A DNA stretch of 64,000 bases, taken from Archegozetes longisetosus (Eukaryota; Arthropoda; Arachnida; Sarcoptiformes; Trhypochthoniidae). The translations under genes were made by a program, and so were the position numbers. Where the stretch lies: contig JAEMBT020000006.1 of assembly GCA_018873245.2 (NCBI GenBank), forward strand, positions 6,531,855 through 6,595,854, given 5' to 3'. Within the stretch, counting starts at the first letter, position 1, and the number at the start of each line of letters is the position of its first letter. The notes beneath the pieces are model-generated. The model searched no databases. It had not been told where the DNA came from and saw nothing but the letters and a program-made list of their open reading frames with translations. This document shows positions 38,201 to 49,294 of the stretch, piece after piece.

Positions 38201-41200
38201 CTACAAATTGACTCTTTTCATATAATATTGATCTTAGAATCAAAATTGATCTGAAATCGCATAAAAACAAGTCATTTGTGACTAATTCGCTTCTGCCGAT
38301 CGACTATATTCTGAACTTTATCGCTTTCATTAAGAAATAGTCCCATTTGTGATAATGAGAATTAATAGATCTGAACAAATTGAAACATAAACATTTCACT
38401 CGATATAAATAAGAACTGAAAACTTAAGTTCAATACAATAGTTTCATTTTATGACTGATATTCAGAGAAAGTATCAAATCACAAGTTAGACTATGCATAA
38501 TGTTTTAAAAGATGAACGTTTAAAAGATCAGCTCTATTTACCATATAATTTTAAGCAATCAATATAACTTAAATTTCATTAAATCATTTGGATTTTAGAG
38601 CCAGTTCTGTCAAAACATTTGATTTGAAACATACTTATTTTTATTAATATCTTAGACTTGATATAATTAATTACTACTTTTGAAAATAAGTATGAGTTGT
38701 CAAAAATGAATCTAAAATATTCAGCTTCTTTATGTAGTAGTATTATTATAGCTTCAAACTCGCATTATATGACTTCAGTTTTCCTATTTTTATAATGATT
38801 AAAGAGTATCATTCTGGAAGTTGGAAAAATAACAAATGAAATGTCAAATTTGACTCTAATTTGTGGTATTTTTCAAAAGAAATTCTAAAAGAGACATATT
38901 TCTTAGCGCAATTTAAGCATATTCTTCAATGCAGTTTAAGTATATTTTCATTTGAAATGATAAAAATAACTCTTAATATTTATATTTATATTTATTATTC
39001 AGATGATAAAAAACTTCCCCTTAACCATCGACACCGCGTTCACGCAAACGGAACACTAGAAATCATGCATTTGGATAAAGATAGCGATTCTGGTATTTAC
39101 ACATGCATAGCATTGGGCGACAAAAATACAGAAATTGCTAAGCAATCCTTCCTAATGCAAGTAAAGGGTAGGGATCAGATATTAATTCAACATAACAATA
39201 CGAACACTGGCTAATTAATTTAAATCTAATTAGTGCCGCCTGTCATCGAGGACTTCAGTTTTGATGCCAAACTCCAGGCGGGAATGAGAACAAGAATTTA
39301 TTGCAACGTTGCACAGGGAGATCAACCGGTTCGCATCATGTTCTTCAAGGATGGCAAACCAATAAAAGGCAATCATGAGGATGGTATGGATGGCATCTCT
39401 GTGCAAGAAGTCGATCGTTTTTCACTCTCACTCGCAATCGAAAACCTCTCATCCATACATAATGGGAATTATAGGTAAGGATTAACAACTTTAAAACTCA
39501 ATACTTCCATTGAATTATCAAAGCCTTGAACTATCCATCAAAATAAATTCCAATCCTTTTTTAATAACTCGCAAAACGTTTTTTCAAACGCTTTTCAATC
39601 TGGAGTTTATTCAACGTCGAGTTTGGTATTAGTAGAGAAATGAGAGGGTCTTTATTCTGACGAGAATATTCTGACGGTTTATAGTTTATTCTGAAATAGA
39701 CAGTTAGAATTTGAAATTTGAGAGATGTGTTTTGATTTTGTGTTCAAGTATTTTAATATTGTTTGATTTATTTTGTTTTATTTCAGCTGTATTGCATCCA
39801 ATGAAGCGGCAACTGTTAGCTATAGCTCCACTCTTCTTGTTAATGGTAAGTACAAAAGCTATACTTCTTATTAAAAACCAATATAAATCAAAATCTTTCT
39901 CAACTTTACCACACGCTTCACTACTAAAGCTTTCAGCTCAAGCAAATATTTGTTTGATTTGCATAAATTCAATTCTGATTTTTATAATCTCTTCCATCTT
40001 CTCCCTCTCTTAATTGCATTTGATTTTAATTAGATTTCAAGTTCAATCGTTTTTATTTGCATTCTTGAGGCTGAATCAATGCATTAGCAAAACATAGTTT
40101 TCGATAAGACTTGAACACTAATGGTGTTAAAAATAGCTTTTTTCCGTATTTTACTGCAATGCAAATTAATCCTAAGAGACCCACAACCGAACAGAATTTC
40201 ATTTTATGCTTCATATTTCTAAAGTATTATGCAGGTAGCTTAAAATGATCAAGCTTGAATTATCAAACGTAAATTTGATTAAGCCGAACTGAAGAACTTT
40301 ATCAGTATTTTAAAAGGAAAGTTCTGAGAACTTAGAAATAATATATTAATATAATTGAATTGAGGAACACATATAATGTATAGCACTATACTTAATAATG
40401 AATTTCCAAGAAAGAAATTAACTTATTTAAACTCCTGTTTCTCTTTATTGCTCTGAGTTCTTTTCTGAGAAATTAATGTTAAACCATTTTATTATCAGTG
40501 CCTCCAAAGTGGATAATCGAGCCTAAAAATGCTGAGGCAATTGAAGGCAATAGTGTTAGAATAGATTGTGCCGCTGATGGCTTTCCCATTGTTCAGATTA
40601 CATGGAAACGACTGGTTAACTCCTATAGTACAGAATCTAATATAAAGGGAGTCCATCAACAATATCTTTTGATAAGAAGTGGACCCAAATATCAAGTTTT
40701 CGAAAACGGCACTCTAAGAATCGCTAAGATTGATATATTTGATTTAGGAGAATACTTGTGTCAGGTAGTGATCTATAAGAAAGCTGAAGTTTGCTATGTT
40801 TGACAACTGTTATTGCATGATATTAGGCATCGAATGGAATCGGTCCCGGTTTGAGTACTTTAATACACTTGAATGTTCACATTCCGGCACATTTCGAGGA
40901 TCGCACCAACGCCCTGGATGTAACTGTACACCAAAGCCATTCGACCCAGCTTATATCTGAGGCTACTGGAGACCATCCGATAACTATTCAGTGGAGTAAA
41001 AATCACGAAGTGTTAGAAATAACATCAAATTCCAAATATATCATTGAAGAGGAATTGACTGATAAAGGAGTCATATCTAAACTTAAGGTGAAAGCAGCCG
41101 CTCGTAACGATTCGGGTCTATTCAAGTGCAATGCTGTCAACGCTTATGGAAGTGATGTCAAAACTTTCAATTTGATAGTTCAAGAACCTCCTGAACCACC

Positions 41201-44200
41201 GGAAGAATTGACTGTTGTCTCAAAATCAAGTCGAACACTGGCGCTGTCTTGGAAAAAGCCATACACAGGAAATGATGAAATTAAGGAATATCTCGTTCAA
41301 TATCTGAGCGAAGAGTCATCAACATTCGATTTGAAGAATGTTAGCGTACATGGAAACATGACGACAACAGTGTTGAGGGGATTACATCCATCAAAAGAAT
41401 ACACTATTGTTCTATTTGCTATCAATAGTGTTGGCAAAAGTAAACCATCGAAAGAAATTAAGTTCGTAACAGAAGAAGAATCACCAGCTGGTCCCCCCAC
41501 TGAAGTACAATTAAGAACAATTGATGCGACTAGTATTAAAGTGGATTGGCAGCCGCCCCGCTCCGATCAGATGAATGGAGAATTAAAAGGATTTTACATC
41601 GGATACAAAGCACTGAACACTCACGATCCCTTCGTTTATAAGACCGTACAAACTAAATCCAGTATGACTTCTGACAGCGCTTTCTCTATGATACTACAAG
41701 GACTAAAACCATATACGCACTATTCAGGTATTTGATGGATTGTTTGGTCTCGCATTGTGTTATTATAGTTATTGTTGTTGTCGTGACACACATTTAGTAT
41801 GATTTGATTTTTTATATAATCTCTACTTTTTGCAGTTATTGTTCAAGCGTATAACGCAGTGGGCGCTGGACCGCGATCTGATGAGATAACTGTAAGAACT
41901 GGTGAAAGTATACCATCGAGTGCTCCAAATAGTGTTAGCTGTAGTTTATTTTCACCTACGAGCATAACTGTTTCGTGGGATAGTTTACCTCCAGAAAATA
42001 TAAATGGGCTTTTAAAAGGCTATAGAGTTCACTATAGATCTACTAATAATAAAGATGTGATAAAAAATGAAGTCACCGCACAGCAAAATATGTTAACACT
42101 TTATGGACTACAAAAGAACACCAATTATTCTATTGCTGTCAATGCCTTTACGCAAGTCGGTGACGGAGAAGCCAGTGATAGCATTTTTTGCAAAACTCAA
42201 GAAGACTTGCCCTCACAACCTAGTGGAATTAAAGCTGTTCTGTCGGGTCCCGATTCAGTGCTTGTCAGCTGGAAACCACCTAAACAACCAAATGGGGTCC
42301 TAAGAAAGTACACGATCTACCGAAAAATCTCCACTGAAACTGAAGTTAACACTTTTACAGTGCCTTCACACTTAACTTATCACAAAACAAATAATTTATT
42401 AAGGGGTCAAAAGTACAATTTCTGGGTGACCGCTGCCACTTCAGTAGGCGAAGGACTCACTAGTTCTATTGCTAGTGCTGTTATAAGTTCAAAAGGTGCT
42501 CTAAATTCTTTTCATTACATCAAACACACACTCAAACATCGAGGCAATAGCTTAAATTCTTATTTCCTTACTTTCTTCTAGTTCCTGCCAGAATCGCTTC
42601 TTTTGGTGATCAAATTGAAGCAAACGTCGGAGAAAATATTGAACTATTTTGTAGATCTGTCGGAATTCCTTCACCCAATACTGAGTGGAAAGTTAATGGC
42701 AAAACTCTAAATGCAGAAAATATAGAAAAGAATATACGGACTCAAGTCTTAATGAACGGTTCGCTAAGAATTTCTAATGCAACTATCAATGACTCGGGAA
42801 ATTATTCTTGTCAGATATCAAACATTCACGGAAGTGACTCTATAACTTATGAATTAAAAATTAAAAGAGATTCTCATTCAAGTTGGCTCCCATTGTCACC
42901 AATTATCGAAGTGATATCTGTTACCAGTAGTTCAATAACCATAGGGTGGCAGTTGAGAGGCCAAGAAACGTCACCAATCAAAGCACACGAGGTCTACTTC
43001 AGAAGTAACCAAAACAAAGAGTGGAAATATTACATAATTACAGAGGAAGGCGCTAACAGAAACAGAAGTTTTGTGATTGAACACTTGCAGTGTGGTACTC
43101 ATTATCAGATATATATGATTAATGTCAATACTTTTGGCAAAAGCAGTCCATCAGATATTGTTAATGTCCGAACATCAGGACGAGAACCCTTATCTTCAGC
43201 TTTGAAAGCATTCGTAACACGTATCAATTCGACATCTATTAAACTGAACTTGAATACCTGGAAAGACGGAGGGTGCCCTTTCACTTCGCACCCAATCATT
43301 CATTGGAAATCAATGGACTCGACGCAATGGAACCTTTTATTCGTCAATTCATTACTAGATAGTGCAGTAATAAACGAATTAATAGCTAATAAAAACTACA
43401 TCGTAAAAGTAATGATGAGAAATTCTGCCGGAACCACTGTTACCGAATATGAAATCGAACCCTTCAATCCTGCTAACAATATATACCATATTTCAGGTCA
43501 TTCTCCCGTTCACATTGCAGTCGATCATTTTGATAGCAATCAAGCTGAAGATAGTGAAGTTATTCCAGTATTGTTTACTGTTGTTATATCACTAATACTT
43601 TTATTAGCCGGTCTCCTATCTATTTTTGTTCTATACAAAGCTATGCAGAAAAGATTCAATCAAAACCGATCGACAGACCAGACTATTAATTCTAGCATTT
43701 TCAGAAAAGTTGCTTTCATTCACAATAATAAGAAATCAAGAAGAATGGCAGAACCTATTGACGCTACCACTGCTGAATTGACTAGTCTTACGTGTACTCA
43801 AGATCATTGCCCTTCGAAATCATACAATGAAAGTGATTCTATAACTACCACCTCATTCCATTGCAAAGATGATATCAGTTACAAATACATTTCAATTCCA
43901 AAACAAGAGATTCCAACTGAATATTACTCTATAGTACAAAAGAACAAAAAATGCAACACTAATGCAAAACAAGCTCTTATGGTTGATGTGACACAAACAT
44001 CACCAGATCGTTACAGTATTCCGTGCAGAAAGTTTGATAAAGATAAACTGCAAGAACAAAATCTAGAAAATTGCGAAAATTGTTGCAATTATGTAACTGA
44101 GAATCAAAAGACAGCTGACTGTCCCTGTTGCGCGATCTTCGATCCCGAATGTTGTAGTGGAATCAATTGGCAACCAATCTGTGAATTCGACTCAGCCAAT

Positions 44201-44248
44201 CCTCAACACTTACCATCTACTTTCAACAATAGGAAATTTATCAATTGA
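23225..44248 (+). CDS. Dscam: Dscam-like cell adhesion receptor (10 Ig, 6 FN3, TM), 17 exons
   Basis: Exons: 23225-23279, 26222-26383, 31894-32100, 34578-34730, 34867-35019, 35143-35263, 35697-36091, 36412-36483, 36545-36717, 36821-37076, 39003-39167, 39234-39474, 39787-39845, 40499-40764, 40827-41727, 41836-42495, 42582-44248. All junctions are GT-AG and phases agree throughout (5,706 nt, 1,901 aa). Exon 1 encodes a short signal peptide (MLSTIRRTLVYLLLVHIR). Then come Ig1-9 (to about residue 935), four FN3 domains (to about 1346), Ig10, two FN3 domains, a transmembrane segment (about 1673-1698, VLFTVVISLILLLAGLLSIF) and a tail of about 200 aa. Diagnostic Dscam segments are YRQDVHSITTYCVARNNIGT in Ig1 and QYYEVSVFDEYVIRG with AVLKCHIP in Ig2. 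The family mediates homophilic neurite recognition and, in some arthropods, immune roles. Oddities: Ig1 lacks its usual central Trp segment, Ig9 lacks its first cysteine, the tail is Cys-rich, and no alternative exon clusters are seen. Confidence 0.93.
25500..25576. repeat. 11-bp tandem repeat, seven copies
   Basis: Seven consecutive 11-bp units: TTAGAAATAGC twice, TCAGGAATAGC, TCAGGAATAGT, TGAGAAACAAC, TCAGAAACAGC, TCACAAATAGA. The array lies in intron 1 of the Dscam-like gene, about 650 bp before exon 2. Confidence 0.9.
26384..31893 (+). other. Intron 2 of the Dscam-like gene (5.5 kb), may hide a small exon
   Basis: Phase-1 intron with no recognised coding block. Ig1 as spliced lacks the expected G-x-P-x-P-x-x-x-W stretch, so an unannotated phase 1/1 exon of about 45-60 bp may lie here. 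I looked for an acceptor followed by such a motif and a donor, and found none I could defend. Confidence 0.4.
32101..34577 (+). other. Intron 3 of the Dscam-like gene
   Basis: 2.5 kb between the Ig1 and Ig2 exons with no additional Ig2-like exon. The position is notable because insect Dscam1 carries a cluster of alternative Ig2 exons in the corresponding region. Confidence 0.5.
37077..39002 (+). other. Intron 10 of the Dscam-like gene
   Basis: 1.9-kb phase-1 intron within Ig6, AT-rich, containing the TIR-bearing insertion at 37801-38061. No Ig-like exon was seen. Confidence 0.5.
37801..38061. mobile_element. Candidate TIR transposon remnant (MITE)
   Basis: GCCGTAGCCAGCA at 37805-37817 pairs with TGCTGGCCACGAC at 38046-38058 as an imperfect terminal inverted repeat. 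A GC-rich GCAGGGGGTTAGGC / TAGCCCCC stem adjoins the left end. It is about 260 bp long with no coding capacity. The GC-rich ends contrast with the AT-rich intron. A hAT-like origin is possible, but target-site duplications are not clear. Confidence 0.55.
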
Positions 44249-44772
44249 TTGCTACAATTTATATTTTCTCAAATTTATGCAATTTTCTAATCACTCAGCA
44301 ATTTGTTGAGCAAAAGTTTAAGTTAGAAAAGAAACTATGAAAATAGTCGAGCTGGGGAAAAACTTTTGCTTTCAATATTAGAATAGAGATCACGATAAAT
44401 TGTACTCACAAAAATATATGTTTCAATAAGGATTGTCAATTAATTTTATAATTATCTCTCAATTGATGAACAATTCTTTCAATATTTTGTATCATTTGAT
44501 AAATGAGAAAATAATTCTGATTCGCAGTCGAAAGGTTGCAAATGTGTAACATAATCCGTAACCAATTGTCAAAACAATTTTACAGCACAAGAGTTTAGTC
44601 AAATAATCAAATGAAACGATAAAATGTCACAAGAATTAGACGAACAAATGTGATCTCTAAAGAAGTTTTATACAAATTTTGTTAATAAATAATTCGAATT
44701 ATTTATAAAAATCCATATATGAAGACAAATGTCTTCGATTTCTTTTGATAAAATTATTAAAAGTTCCTCAAA
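44249..44772. other. Convergent intergenic region, Dscam / ZCCHC9
   Basis: 3' flanks of two convergent genes. A plus-strand AATAAA at 44684-44689 is a plausible polyadenylation signal for the Dscam-like transcript, about 440 bases after its stop and within 90 bases of the ZCCHC9 stop, so the two 3' UTRs may overlap. Confidence 0.5.
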
Positions 44773-45826
44773 TCAAAATTTTATTATCTTTCTTTCTTTG
44801 TTCTTCTTTGTCTTCGAACTATTCTCAACCACATCTGCATCTGCGCTAAGACTCGGATCGAAAGTTGTTAGAGTTATGTCTTCGGATTCATCACCTGAAA
44901 TGGTTTAAAACAGTTTGAATTATTAATAAAATGTTGTTAATTAAACTTTTGGCTAGAGATAACTTCAAGTAACAAGTTTCCGACTGAAAAATCGAAAGCC
45001 TTTTACTATCAATTTTCTAAATTTCAAAATCAGATTGGAATCATAATCAATGGATACCTTGTTCTTGATTTTCAGGACAATCTTTGATGAGATGATTAAC
45101 AGAACCGCATTTCTTACACGAGCCACCCTTTGGATATATTCCTCTCTTATTCAAAGGACAGGTTCGCGTCAGATGACCAGTTTTTGAACAGAGAAAACAC
45201 TTAACAAATGGTAAGTCATTTGATTTTTGAGTACAGTCAGAGAGTTTATGCTCAGCAGAACCACATCGATAACAAACATCAACTCCTTCTTCACAATCAT
45301 TGCTAACGAGAGGACATTCTGCTAATTTGTGTCCCATTTGTCGACACTTGAAACATCCTTTATTCATATCTCTATGATATTTGTTTTCTTCTTGTCGTCT
45401 CCTTTTCCTAATAATTTGTTTAATCTCTTCTTCATCTAATCCTTTATTTCTGAGTGCTTTTTTCAATTTATAAATTTTATTTTCAATATTAGTCGACAAC
45501 AAAATCATCCCCTTTTCCTTCCTCTTAGCCATACATTTATTTCGAAACTTATTCTTCGATATTTTTTGACTAAAATTCGCTCCACTGTTTACATCAGGTT
45601 TACTATCATTTGAATCGATCACCAATTCATCACTTCTTGTCGTTTGTTTGTTTCTTTTCTTTTCTGATAACTTATTATCAATTTTATTCTTCATGTTGTT
45701 CTTACCATTATTACGTTTAATGTTATTGCTTTTCTTTGATTTCAACTTCTTTTCGACCACTCCATCGCTATTTTCTTCATTTCTTGTGTTTGTCTTAACT
45801 TTAAATTTATTCTTCATTCGACCCAT
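44773..45826 (-). CDS. ZCCHC9: Zinc finger CCHC domain-containing protein 9 homologue, two exons
   Basis: Minus-strand exons 45826-45058 and 44894-44773 join in phase 1 to a predicted 296 aa; human ZCCHC9 is about 271 aa. The N-terminal half is very basic (Lys/Asn/Arg-rich), typical of nucleolar targeting. Four CCHC zinc knuckles follow in order: CFKCRQMGHKLAEC, CYRCGSAEHKLSDC, CFLCSKTGHLTRTC and CKKCGSVNHLIKDC, all with intact C-x2-C-x4-H-x4-C spacing. The family is nuclear/nucleolar and binds RNA. The second exon encodes an acidic stretch followed by a basic C-terminus ending KERKIIKF, reminiscent of the family's basic end. The intron (163 bp) begins GTATCC but lacks a U12-type branch site. 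Confidence 0.92.
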
Positions 45827-46700
45827 TCTTAGAATGACACACGAATATATTCACAACTCACTAACAACAATAATTTCTAAAATAAATTCAGTTTATGATA
45901 GACTTCAAATCAATTTTGTAATTAAACGGCATTCATATTAAGCAGCACAACATGTGTTTTTCCAAAAACAGGTATAGAAGGCGCACATGCTTACTTGACT
46001 ATAGCCCATGACTTTCATAAAAATCAATTGACTTGTTAGTGCTACCAAAGGAGGCAAACTCCAACGCTTCGAATAACAAACATGAACACCTCTAATACCC
46101 AACAATACTATTGATTGAATGTACAACTCAAAGTGTGCAATTACTATTACCAATTCATGCTGAGCGCGTTTTTCCAACAGTATTAAATAGTAAATCTGGA
46201 TTAGCTGAAATTTTATTATGTTTGAAATGAGTTTGAGAGAGTTCATTTTAAACCTATTAAAATTATGTGGTTTATCTTCAACCATGAGTAATTTGAATGA
46301 CAAAATTGACTAAATTCAATGCAAACCTTAAGGTTTAGTGTATTATTACCTACACCAAATCTAAAGGTTTACCTGCATTTCAGTTAAATCCATTGAATAC
46401 TTAGACCCGTATGCACAACTATATTTAATACGGTTCTAAGTCTTAAAACCGACTTAAAACCTGAAACCAATTTTAAAACTCATTGCACAACGAATGTTTA
46501 AAACAGATTTAGTTAAGCCACGACTCGTGCATATCGGCCTTAGAGTTTAATCCACTTTTCAACCAGTTATTTGAATAGGAATTCATTTTTGCCTCAATTT
46601 GTCCAAAATATTAATTGAACGCAAAGAAAGTCAAACTAAACTATCTCTAATTATTAACTTTATTTAATTGAATGCTATATACAAATAAAATTTCAGATAA
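45827..46700. other. Intergenic region between ZCCHC9 and MRPL24
   Basis: No supported gene. The minus-strand open frame at 45938-46303 has no recognisable domain. Near 46400-46500 TGCACAAC occurs twice in direct orientation about 85 bp apart, with CTTAAAACC-type repeats, which hints at a decayed mobile element. A minus-strand AATAAA at about 46664-46659 suits the MRPL24 3' end. Confidence 0.4.
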
Positions 46701-47456
46701 TTAGTACCAAAACATAGGATAAGGAATTCTATCTTCTTTAATTCCCATTTCTTCCATTATTTCCATTTCAAAAGTCATGACTTTTGGCACGAAAGTAGTC
46801 TTTTTGAGTTGATCTCCAGTCGTATCCTTGGGTTGTTCGAGATATACTTCTTTAGTCTTGAAATCGATGGTCTCTTGAGCTAAAGATGGAATAGGAATAA
46901 TACGACCAGTTCTGAGAGAGACTCTGACTTTATTGCCTTCTTCATCATATCTCCACTCAATAGTAGTTGGCTTGTGGTCTGACGGATCAACTAATGCTAC
47001 ATCTCTGGGAACGAGTAATGGTTTCTCATTGATAATCATGGATCCGTAATAGTCATCACTTTGATTTTGAGGAACGTATTCACAATTAAGTCCTTCGACA
47101 CAAACCCAATTTCTCTCAGTGACCACATAATTGACCAATCCGTGTTTTCCCTTATCTTTTCCATTCAAAATCTCGACTCTATCGCCTCTAAATATATACC
47201 ATTGTTTGATTGGCTCGACATAGATTTGTGGATATTTCAAATTAGGTGCGTTCATGTTTTGAAATTCTGAAGTCCACGGTTTATGCATGTCGTAATATGC
47301 TCTTTTACGCCATCGAATTGTCTTACGCTGATAGTTATTCAGTTTTGGTGTCTGCCATTCTATGAACTCTGTCTGACGCCGAATATATCGTTGTGGAAAA
47401 TTCGAATAACTCTTCGGCAGCTTTGAGTAATTTAGAAGAATTGATGTTAAACGCAT
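46701..47456 (-). CDS. MRPL24: Mitochondrial large ribosomal subunit protein uL24m
   Basis: Single-exon 251-aa protein. The N-terminal 30 residues are basic and lack acidic residues until FIEW, consistent with a mitochondrial targeting peptide (MRLTSILLNYSKLPKSYSNF). The KOW motif, FRGDRVEILNGKDKGKHG, sits near residue 92, followed by VNYVVTERNWVCVEGLNCEY, the pattern seen in metazoan MRPL24. A mitochondrial-type C-terminal extension ends in IPYPMFWY. uL24m binds 23S-like rRNA early in assembly of the mitochondrial large subunit. It lies on the same strand as ZCCHC9, separated by about 870 bp. Length and motif order match the family closely. Confidence 0.95.
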   Translation of the reverse strand: MRLTSILLNYSKLPKSYSNFPQRYIRRQTEFIEWQTPKLNNYQRKTIRWRKRAYYDMHKPWTSEFQNMNAPNLKYPQIYVEPIKQWYIFRGDRVEILNGKDKGKHGLVNYVVTERNWVCVEGLNCEYVPQNQSDDYYGSMIINEKPLLVPRDVALVDPSDHKPTTIEWRYDEEGNKVRVSLRTGRIIPIPSLAQETIDFKTKEVYLEQPKDTTGDQLKKTTFVPKVMTFEMEIMEEMGIKEDRIPYPMFWY

Positions 47457-48078
47457 TCTTAGTGATTATATGTCTCCAATCTTATTATTATTTATAATTT
47501 AGTTAAATGTTTATTAAGAGAGACTCTTTTAGAGAATGTTTTATTGCAACAATTGAGGGACTGTTTATATAATACCAACACCTTTTATATGACTATTCTT
47601 TTCGGCTTAAAATTGACAATTTATTTAAATTCAATTGTTTCTGAACTTTATATTCCTAAAAGTAATCTTATAAATTAATAATTATTAATGGACAGAATAA
47701 AACCATAATAATTTTGGGTCGAAGATACGCTATTTATAGAATGAAAGCATAGAAAAATAGTACCTAATATAGATTTCAATATCAATTTGCAGTATCGAAG
47801 TAAAAGTTAGATAACTTCGATTTTTGCAACTTTTATCCAATTTATTCACACTATTTCTTATTTTTTAATTCAATAATGAAGTATTCGTTTAAAAGTTGCA
47901 GAATTTCAAGCGCTTTATTTTATTGTGTGTAAATTTACATAAAAATTATGAACTTTTAATTCTTCAATAAATAGTTAGAAATAGTCAATACTTAATATAG
48001 ATTTACATTTAAGTACATGAAAAATTTTAATATAAATAATGTACATTAATCTTACAAAAATACTTATTATTTTGATGA
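47457..48078. other. Intergenic region between MRPL24 and the ankyrin gene
   Basis: AT-rich. It should contain the MRPL24 promoter and the ankyrin gene 3' UTR. No further gene or repeat is recognised. Confidence 0.4.
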
Positions 48079-49068
48079 TCACATGAAAAGTTGTAATATA
48101 TGCTTTTCTAAAATTATTTGAACTGAAAAATGAAATAAAGATTATAAAAAGAATTTACAATATATTTTAATGATTCACCTTGTTTGCTTTTTCTTTTGAC
48201 AGCAATATCGAAAACAGTATCCAAATTACTGTTTTGTAAAGTGATGTCTGCGCTTGCTTTCAATAGTTCATTAGCACAAAGAGCGTGATTGCCAAATGCT
48301 GCGAACATTAACGCCGAGTTTCCATCCTATTCAACAATTCAAAGACATTAACCCACTCCAAGATTTCTACCAAACTGTCAATACCTCATCTGTATCATTA
48401 ACATTAACTCCAATGGGGATAAGTTCTCTGAGCACATGGACGTGTCCGTTAGCACTCGCTAATAGGAGCGCTGTTTCGCCGTGTTTTCCACGAATCGAAG
48501 GATTGGCTCCTTTTGAAAGAAGCAGTTTAACGGTTGATAATTGACCGTAAGATGAGGCCCACAGAAGTGGTGTAAAGCCGTTCTCATCCAACTCATCTAT
48601 TACTATACTTTCATCTGTTAATTTGCAAATTAATTGACAATCAGTTATAGGTTTAAAAACAACCATAGTTTGGATGTAACCTAAATTTTGTGCAAAGAGT
48701 TCGCCCATCGCTGACAACTGATGAATACTTCTTTCGGGTAGATTTGTTGGAGTTTGTGTCTGAATGTTTCCCCTCTGAAGGTTTGTTAAGACTGTTGATG
48801 GCTATCATTGAATATATCAATCAATTAGTGATTATTATAAATTTGATATATTATGTGAAATAAGTGCAACAAATGATAGACAGACTCGATATGGAGAGAA
48901 AGCACTTCTACGGCTCTCATGATTCAGAGCTGTTATTTGGACAGCATTCGAATTACTTTCTGAGTGACTTATCGATGTCTTCGATTTGTCGCGTTCTTTT
49001 GGGCCGCAATTATTAATAACTGGACTGCTGTTAAGTGATTCACATTTGCTTTTCTTTTCGATTGGCAT
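48079..49068 (-). CDS. ANKRA2/RFXANK-like ankyrin repeat protein, four exons
   Basis: Minus-strand exons: 49068-48886 (donor uncertain), 48801-48385, 48326-48179, 48122-48079, about 263 aa. The last three exons join with matching phases and end VQIILEKHILQLFM, like the family's VQQVIENHILKL terminus. The segment LTNLQRGNIQTQTPTNLPER followed by SIHQLSAMGEL corresponds to the LTNKQRGNE and HQLAAQGEL region before the ankyrin repeats of RFXANK and ANKRA2. Ankyrin repeats follow: GFTPLLWASSYGQLSTVKLL, GETALLLASANGHVHVLREL, NSALMFAAFGNHALCANELL and a decayed last one. Family members bind PxLPxI/L-type peptides, for example in RFX and class IIa HDAC proteins. The exon 1 donor (GTCTGT) is weak; another nearby donor could be used. 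One insertion-like segment between GELFAQNLG and KLTDESIVID is longer than in vertebrates. The start lies 226 bp from divergent NDUFS7. Confidence 0.85.
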
Positions 49069-49294
49069 TTTGTTAGCTATCAATAATATAAAAAGCTTTG
49101 AACTAATTTAATTTAAATCAATATTTATTATTGGATTTTGTGTTTTGACATAAAAACCATTGAATCAATATTCCGATTAAGAATTCAAGGGATTATCAAA
49201 ACATTGCTCGACTGAAGGTTTTCAAGACTTCAATATTTTGTGACGTTTTATATGTATTCATAATATCGTATAACTTTTGTTTACATTCAATAAA
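49069..49294. promoter_or_regulatory. Putative bidirectional promoter, ANKRA2-like / NDUFS7
   Basis: The 226 bp separate two divergent start codons. Both 5' UTRs and both promoters must lie here unless transcripts start inside the neighbouring gene. No TATA motif at a convincing distance is evident. Confidence 0.5.

Noticed and set aside
44895..45057. ZCCHC9 intron as a U12-type intron (donor GTATCCATT)
   Set aside because: The donor resembles the U12 consensus, but no TTCCTTAAC-like branch site lies near the acceptor and the end is an ordinary pyrimidine-poor AG.
45648..45941. 97-aa plus-strand open frame
   Set aside because: It is the antisense shadow of the Lys-rich N-terminus of ZCCHC9.
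45938..46303. 121-aa minus-strand open frame
   Set aside because: No recognisable domain, ordinary AT-rich codons and no splice partners; it overlaps repeat-like sequence.
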